This document shows positions 46,945 to 64,000 of a stretch of 64,000 bases of DNA, one piece after another. A model generated the notes under the pieces. That model worked only from the letters and a program-made list of their open reading frames with translations, searched no databases and was not told the origin of the DNA. The stretch covers positions 6,420,737 to 6,484,736 of the forward strand of contig NC_092464.1 in the NCBI RefSeq assembly GCF_047495875.1. Reading direction: 5' to 3'. The translations under genes and the position numbers were made by a program. Position 1 is the first letter of the stretch. Each line of letters starts with the position of its first letter. This DNA comes from Pithys albifrons albifrons (taxonomy: Eukaryota; Chordata; Aves; Passeriformes; Thamnophilidae).

Positions 46945-49900
46945 ACATATGTATAAACAACCATTAAATAGCAAGGTTCCTGTTTGTGTATGTTACAATA
47001 TTGTAGTATCAAGGAGAATCCAGATAGCAACACTGTTTAACATGAGGTTTGAGGTAATTGGTTTCTGAAATACCTGGATCACAGACTGCATCCAGAAATA
47101 ACAGCTGGGCAATGAAAAGTGGGTTTGTTGTTGTTTTTTTTTTTTTTCAGACAGAAAAAAAACGAGTTAAAAAAAAAAGCTTACAGCAGTTGCTTTTACA
47201 TGGAAAAATAAAGGCACAACAGAATAATAGCATTACATTTCAGAACAGCTGGATGGACGTAACACAAGTATGATCTTCTGTGGAAGTGTCCTGACAAAAA
47301 GCATTGCTGCTTACTCCATAGGCTACTACTTCCATCAGGGAACTGAGCATCACCCTAAAACGAGTTATGACACAGGAACTCCCATGCAAGGGACCAGGTG
47401 TGCTTACAAAGTGTTCCAGGAACACACACACACTTGTGGTCACACAGAATTGGATGGCAACTCTCTCCCTGATTTCCACAGGACTTCACCCGAACACAGT
47501 TGAGGGACTCAGCAATTGCAGGAGCCTGCTCAAACTGATGTAAGCACTAATTTCAAAAGGCACACTGCCAAACCAGCTCCAAGGTAGAGCCATGTATTGT
47601 TTGGTTTAAAGCTTTCTTCAGTAACTCTCACCCAATGACACTGTGCTGTCAAGGTTAAGAGAACTAAAAAGACTGGAGTGAATTTTACGTCCAATGGAAA
47701 ATTATGTTTAAAACCTCCCACATTTTAAGGGGGTTATAACTATAATACTTTCAGAATACCTTGGATTTATTTATATGGGTTTGGAAAGCTCTTTCTCTAG
47801 GTAGGACTTTGGATTTAACAGTGCTCCTTCAGTGCCTTCAATGTAGACTGTTAAATCTGATGTTGGGGACACAGAGCACACATCTTGTGTTCTGGTGAAG
47901 CCTGATTAGTTGTGTCACTTCAGAGAGAAGGAATTTCTAGGAACTGGTTTTATCAGGACTTTACTGGCAACAGCTCCTTACAGATCATATTGTCAATGCA
48001 GCAGATGCAGCTGCTGTAAACGGATACGGCAGCGAGCAAGATCAGCCCGGCTATTTGGCCTTGGTAAATTCTTAACACCCTGACTTCACAACTCACTGCA
48101 GCACCACAGCATATGCCAAAAGACACACTGCTCACACATGGATACTCACACTGATACATGAAAAACTCTTCCTGGTTTAACCGAAGATGGCCACAGAAAA
48201 GCAATAAGCATCTTTAGCAGAAGGGATGTGAACATCCAAGATAACCTAAACATACAGTCAGTGCCATCCTCAAAGCATGCCCAAGTACATCCAAACTTGC
48301 TCCTCATACTGTTTTCAGGCTACACTTGTTCTACCCTCTAGACTTTGATGTAGTGCACACTTAATTTAAACATTATATATATATTTCTTTATTTATTTGC
48401 TGTGCGTACACAGACCTTTCTCCCTTTTCCCTGCAGAAACATATTAGACATTACAAAAATAATTTGTGGTACAAAAGAATTCTCACTCAATGTAGAATTT
48501 TTGTTTGTATATGTAACTAAAATATATATATTTTTTTCCAAAAGTAAAAAAGTCAAAATGTCCTTATTTTCCTCTATTATATAGTCTATTTTATTTACAA
48601 TGTTACCAAATAATATCCTGTATGTAAAAGTGATGAACGTTTGTGGGACACTTCCTGCTTAGCAACTTCTCAAGTGGAGTGTGGCTTGAAGAGGACTGCA
48701 ACAACAGCACTGTCACACCTTATCGACCAGCACCTTCCTCTGCAATAAGAGTTCCTTCCATACCATGTGAAACCAGACTTTTCCCCTGCAAAACAGGGCA
48801 AGCTCTGACGATCTGCCTAGAAAGCAGCACAAGAGGAAAAAAATGCATGTTCTCTGGTTTCTGTGCTGTGATATTAAGGGGTATCAGGATATTCACATGA
48901 ATATACAAAAAAACTGACCCAGCCAACGTGGAAATATCTGCTTCCACTGAAACCAGTGACTTGAAGTGGGAACAGCAGGGAGTCAGGAGACCCAAGGAAA
49001 ATGCAATGGAATTACTGGGGGGCACTCATGGACCTTCACTTTGAAACAAACATACACAAAGATCTTGGCATTTCCATAGGTGTAACTGTCTAGCACTGGA
49101 TATGTTGAAGAATGAGTCAGAATAAAGAAGTGGGTTTCTTTTGTCTTAAAAAGAGATTTCTTAATGATGAAGACCAGCTAAAATCCTTAATCATAATTAA
49201 TAAGCCTGGTACTACTTAACTGATGGTTAAGCTGATTTATAGCCATCTCTTATAAAATGCACATATATTTTAATATAAGCCACGTAAAATTTCCAGCCTT
49301 GCTGTACCAATGCAATTTCATTAGCAAGTCACAGCTCTAACATCTAATTAGGTCCTATGGTATTTCCAGTTTAAAAATGTGAACTCAAACTTTCTCCACC
49401 TAGGAAACCAGCTCAACCAGTACAATAAATTCATAAAAGGGAGTTACACCAAAGGGGTGGGGAATTGTGACTTTTAAAGTCAAGAATTTTTACCAGGATA
49501 TTCAATGTTAATATTCACTTAAGAACTGCCATACAAGGCAGAAAGGTCACCAATAAAATTCTGCAGCCAAGTTTTTGAAGAGCTCTTTTCTCCAAGTCTG
49601 AATGAGAAGTGAAATTCAGTGCTTGCAAAGTAATCTAAGAGGTGTTGTCCCCATCATAATCAAGGGAAGCGTTAAGAGGAAAAGGGCTGCAGTTGCTTAT
49701 GACAGCTACACCTATGGATGTGCCTGATTCCTGACTTGGAAAAAGCCTCTGCAGCACCAAACAGAAACAAAATCATGTTGTTAATAAGAGTTCAAATGCT
49801 AGATTAGAGGTGAGGGAACTACTTACTTCACAGCTCAACTGCTGAAAGACCACTAAGTTAAAAAGAGCTTGTCTTCATTAATAAAATAAATACCAGTTTA

Positions 49901-52900
49901 AAAAAACAACTTTAGTCAAACTCATACAAATTTGGAATAAGCGAAAGTTCAGGATTTCCTTCTCTGCTGCAACAGCAAGACACACGTACCTACATACATA
50001 TAAAACTTGTAACTCAGCACACATGCAATTTGGAGATTCTTTTTAAAGTCAGTTTCTGAATCCTGTTGACAAGATGATCTATAAGGAACCATTACACCAG
50101 GAAGATATAACACTTTACAATCAACATTTGGTCAAGGTTTGTACAGTCGTGCAGTTCCCTGCAGTAAGATAAGCTACATGTGAAAATTTTTGTTTATGCT
50201 TTCTCAAAAGAGAAGATTTCAGACACTGTCTAATAGGCTATTAAAATCATATGGCACTTTCAATAAATACTTTAAAGCTTCTTAAAGAAATCAGGATAAA
50301 AAAGCAACTGCTGTAATAAGCCTGTTTTAACTATAATATGTAATGCTGAAGGAAAAAATCCAGAAGAGCAAACAGATATTAACAGTTAAAAGACAGTACA
50401 GCTTTTTTTCTTTCTGCAGCAATATGAACTGGCTCCCATTCCTGGGAAAACGGGAGCAAGTTCACCTTGAAACAAGTATTCACTCAATCTTAACTGCTCT
50501 ACGCTCCACCCCAACCCTTACATCACTTCACTTCTAAAACATAGTCACATTTTTATATAAATCTCAGTGCAGAAATGTATTAAACATGAAAAATACTGAT
50601 CCTGCAAACATTTACAACCACGCTTAACATTAAGTGAGTGCCTAATGTCATGACACCAGAAGAGCTACCTACACCCTTAATGGCAAGCATAGGTATGTTG
50701 CAGCATCAGGCCCAAAGATGCCAACCCCCACCAGGGACATCAGCTGGGTCAAAATGGTATCGTTCTGTCTGGTTTTGTCAAGGTTTTTTCAACAGAAGCA
50801 CATCAAGAAACAGAAACTTTCAAACCTACACACGAAAACACAGTTACATGTGTGTACATACTAATATGCAATATACATTCAGTAACTTGAAAGAATAGGT
50901 TAAGACTTTATTCAGATAGACAAATTAAGGCAATCATCTTAATGTCTCTTCAAGATAGAGGACCATGTCCTCATTTGTGACCTCTAAGTTTTAAAGCTAT
51001 ACTTTTCAAGAAATATATTTCAATTTTCTTTATATTTTCTCCAATTACCATTTTTGTTTGCTTAATAAATTATATCTGTGCAAGGGCGCACGCTGATAAT
51101 TTGGCAGTGGCAAGAAGTCCAATTCATTTATATAATACAGACTTTTTACATTTCTATTACAGGGTGATTAGTTTAGGACTGTATTTTGGCTTAACATAAA
51201 GGAAAATTTAGAAGATCTGGCCATCCAATGGACATAACTTTGTCAGTCTAGCAAGACACAGAATTCATGTTATATTCAAAGTAAAAAACAAAATTAAAAA
51301 AGGAAAATTAAAAAAAAAGAAAAAAAAAAAAGATGTACTGTCCTTTCACTAAAACAGACCAAAAAAATAAACACAGATGGAAACAGCCTTCACAAATAAG
51401 AGTGAATAATGCCCAGGTACCTTATATAGGCAGTTATTCTACAACTGTATACAGTTATTTACAATGGTGCTTTATTAAACAAAACAACAAAAAAATGGTA
51501 GCACTTCCTAAAAGATTTTGGAACTTTTTTTCTTTTTTTTCTTTTTTTAAAACTCCCTTGTCATAAAAGCCAACTTACATTAAAATATACTTACTACAAG
51601 ACAACACAACTAACAAAATATATAATAAAACTCATACAAGTAGAAAATTCTGAGGTATTTCTGGTTTGAGGTGGTCTGTGGTCATGAAGTTTTAAATTTT
51701 TTTCAGTTTAAACCTCGGAAGCCACGTAAATGTGTGTGTGTGTATGTTTTGTGTTTTTGTTTTTTTTAAGATTTTTTTTTAAACATTGCATGTTTTGCAA
51801 ATTAAAAAAATATTTCATTGTTGAATCAGCAGCATTAGGAACATTCACTGACTAGAGCGAGTTTATGGCATAATAAGAGTAACGGTATTTTAGAATATGC
51901 ACCACTTTAAGACAAAGAAGTTTCATCACAGAGTAAGGAGAAAGCAGCGTCAAAGAAACCAGTCAGAGAGATGCTATGGGAATCACTGCTGCCACTCAGC
52001 CAGGCAGCTCATAGGCTTCTTGGATGCTACAGGAGCCATCTGCCACTGTTCAGATATTTTCACTCCTCCAGCCCCAAATTAATGGAGAAAAAAAAATTTT
52101 ATACCACGTTTTCACCCTTTTCCTCTTTCCACCTCTGCACCGGTAGCTTGGGCTGACAGATAATCAACCCAAGGCCAAACTTCCTCAATTGACTCCCACT
52201 TAAAATGAGATGCAAGAATTTTCCCATCTTTCAGGATTTTACCAAAGTGCTTCTGAAAGCACTCTCCTGATTACACTGCTTAAAAGCATCCTTCCCACCA
52301 CTACCTGGAGTTAAAAAATAAGACGCAGTTAGTTCTGCTTTGTTCTTATACTGCGCAAGACTGAGATTCTGGAGGAAGAAAGAACTAGTGCCCTTCTTCC
52401 AGCCACTGTCTCTTTAACTCTGCTTTCTCCATACTCTGCAGCCGTTAATACTCTGCCCAGAAATGTCCTTCCTCTCCTCTAATGGTTACCTGAGAAGTAG
52501 CTCCATAGCAAATGATGTTTCCCCAAATGCTGCCAAGTCCAACATCACTCTCCCCACCCCTATTCTATGCTCCCCCCTTCAATTCTACCATCAAGAATTA
52601 ACATTCTCTGCCCAGTTACTTTTTTTCCCATGTTACAATGACACCCGTTAGATCCGTAAAGACACATCTGCTGTTTTTTTTTGAAGCTCACTTCCAAAAA
52701 AATAAAAATGGAACTGAACCCAAAACCAAAACAAAATGGGGAAAAAAATCCATTTGAGGAAGGTGTGTTCTTTATATAACAGTCTTAAGTTTCCTCCACA
52801 GTTTGCAGCATTGCATTTTTGAAGATGATAGGTGGTTTTCCTTTATGTCACATAAGCTTTATGTCACAGATGCTCCGTGCAGAAGACAGACTGATTAAGA

Positions 52901-53066
52901 GAAACCCAGAAAACTGAATAAAATAAAAACAACTGAAGTGAGTTTGTTGAGGTTCTGAGGTACCTGCACCTTTTCTGCATTCATTAGTCGGCACCTGAAT
53001 GCTTGCTGAAATGTCCATTTTTTTAATACAGTAGAGCAATGTGCTGGTAAAATTGATCCAATCCAA

Positions 53067-53102
53067 AATAATAATAATAATAATAATAACAATAATAATA
53101 AA
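53067..53102. repeat. (AAT)n microsatellite
   Basis: About 36 bases of ATA/AAT triplets with one AAC interruption, about 160 bases after the ACVR2B stop in the sense direction. Confidence 0.9.
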
Positions 53103-53258
53103 AAGTCAAGATAAAATAGCAGCTGCATTCATGGGTTTGTTGGATTTTTGTGGTTTTGTTTTTTTTGTATGTTTTTTTTCCAAACTTTTTTCTTGTTGTT
53201 TTTTTTTTTTCCAAATCCACTGAGTCTGGAAAGACAAAAGTGAACCAGGACCCAGGAC

Positions 53259-63547
<10,289 letters not shown>

Positions 63548-64000
63548 CTGTGGAACAGGACATTATCAGTTCTTAATCGCAGATCCTGCCATGTGACAGA
63601 TGTGCCACATCATCAGTTTAGAGAAAGGTTTGGAGGGTGCTTGAGAAATCTGAACCTTGATTTAACAGGGGTGAAAAATCACTAGTGAAAGTAAAAATAG
63701 GAGAAATAAAAATCAGAAGCATTCATCAGTTTTCAGCCCTTGACAGCACAGACCTCCTGATGTCTGCTTATTTGCCAGGGAAGGGGAGGGAGGTAAGGAT
63801 GGGAAAAAATAATTTTAAACCAGAGCAATTCATCCAAAGTAAGAAAGGGGAAAGCCTTCCATACAAGAAAATGATGCATGATATCAGCTGGCTGTGGCAA
63901 TGATTGACTCAGTAGACCTTGGATTTAACAGAGGCGTAACGCTGCTGGCTCAGCCCCGGATTTGCACGTGTTTGTTTTATTTTAAGTGCTAGTCATGTTT
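63548..64000 (-). other. ACVR2B: ACVR2B intron 6 (partial)
   Basis: Sequence upstream of the exon 7 acceptor up to the window edge. Non-coding; exon 6 is not reached. Confidence 0.85.

Larger units (their letters stand above)
44410..53258 (-). other. ACVR2B: ACVR2B long 3' UTR (inferred, about 8.8 kb)
   Basis: From the stop codon down to a strong polyadenylation context at 44,430 there is no coding exon. No CR1 copy is recognisable either, whereas CR1 starts again at once below 44,200. The region is AT-rich with many homopolymer and dinucleotide runs, as long avian 3' UTRs often are. Human ACVR2B mRNA is, from memory, also mostly 3' UTR (several kb). Shorter isoforms using other AATAAA signals are likely. 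Inference from synteny, signals and repeat distribution; transcripts were not consulted. Confidence 0.55.

Overview
This is vertebrate nuclear DNA, almost certainly from a bird. Coding sequence is sparse and split by GT-AG introns. The dispersed repeats are chicken-repeat-1 (CR1) LINE copies with the typical avian 3' tail (repeats of ATTCTATGA/ATTCTGTGA), and no mammalian SINEs are seen. I cannot name the species; a possible LTR remnant reminded me of songbird elements, but that is weak.

Two protein-coding genes lie head-to-tail on the minus strand. At the right, 63,547 down to 53,259 holds the last five coding exons (called exons 7-11 after the mammalian gene) of ACVR2B, the activin type IIB receptor serine/threonine kinase. 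They encode about 242 residues from mid-kinase to the C-terminus; the first half lies beyond the right edge. A candidate 3' UTR of about 8.8 kb, free of recognisable CR1, runs down to an AATAAA signal at 44,435-44,430. After a CR1-filled gap of about 1.9 kb, EXOG begins at 42,484. It is complete: six coding exons, 363 codons, no frame lesion, CpG-island promoter, and stop at 22,188. It encodes the mitochondrial endo/exonuclease G-like nuclease. Gene order and orientation (ACVR2B then EXOG) match the human 3p22 locus.

The left third (1-22,050) lies downstream of EXOG. I find no convincing exon there. It holds CR1 fragments, a possible LTR remnant and unique sequence. By synteny the next gene to the left should be the sodium-channel cluster (SCN5A side), so distal regulatory elements are plausible here, but none is proved by sequence alone.

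No undescribed gene system is evident. The most interesting observations are: a CR1 tail that supplies the probable branch-point region of the last EXOG intron; a helically phased array of GC boxes four bases upstream of the EXOG start codon; a near-perfect 86-bp tandem duplication beside ACVR2B exon 8; nested and inverted CR1 insertions; and an apparent Arg-to-Cys change at a conserved kinase helix position in ACVR2B.
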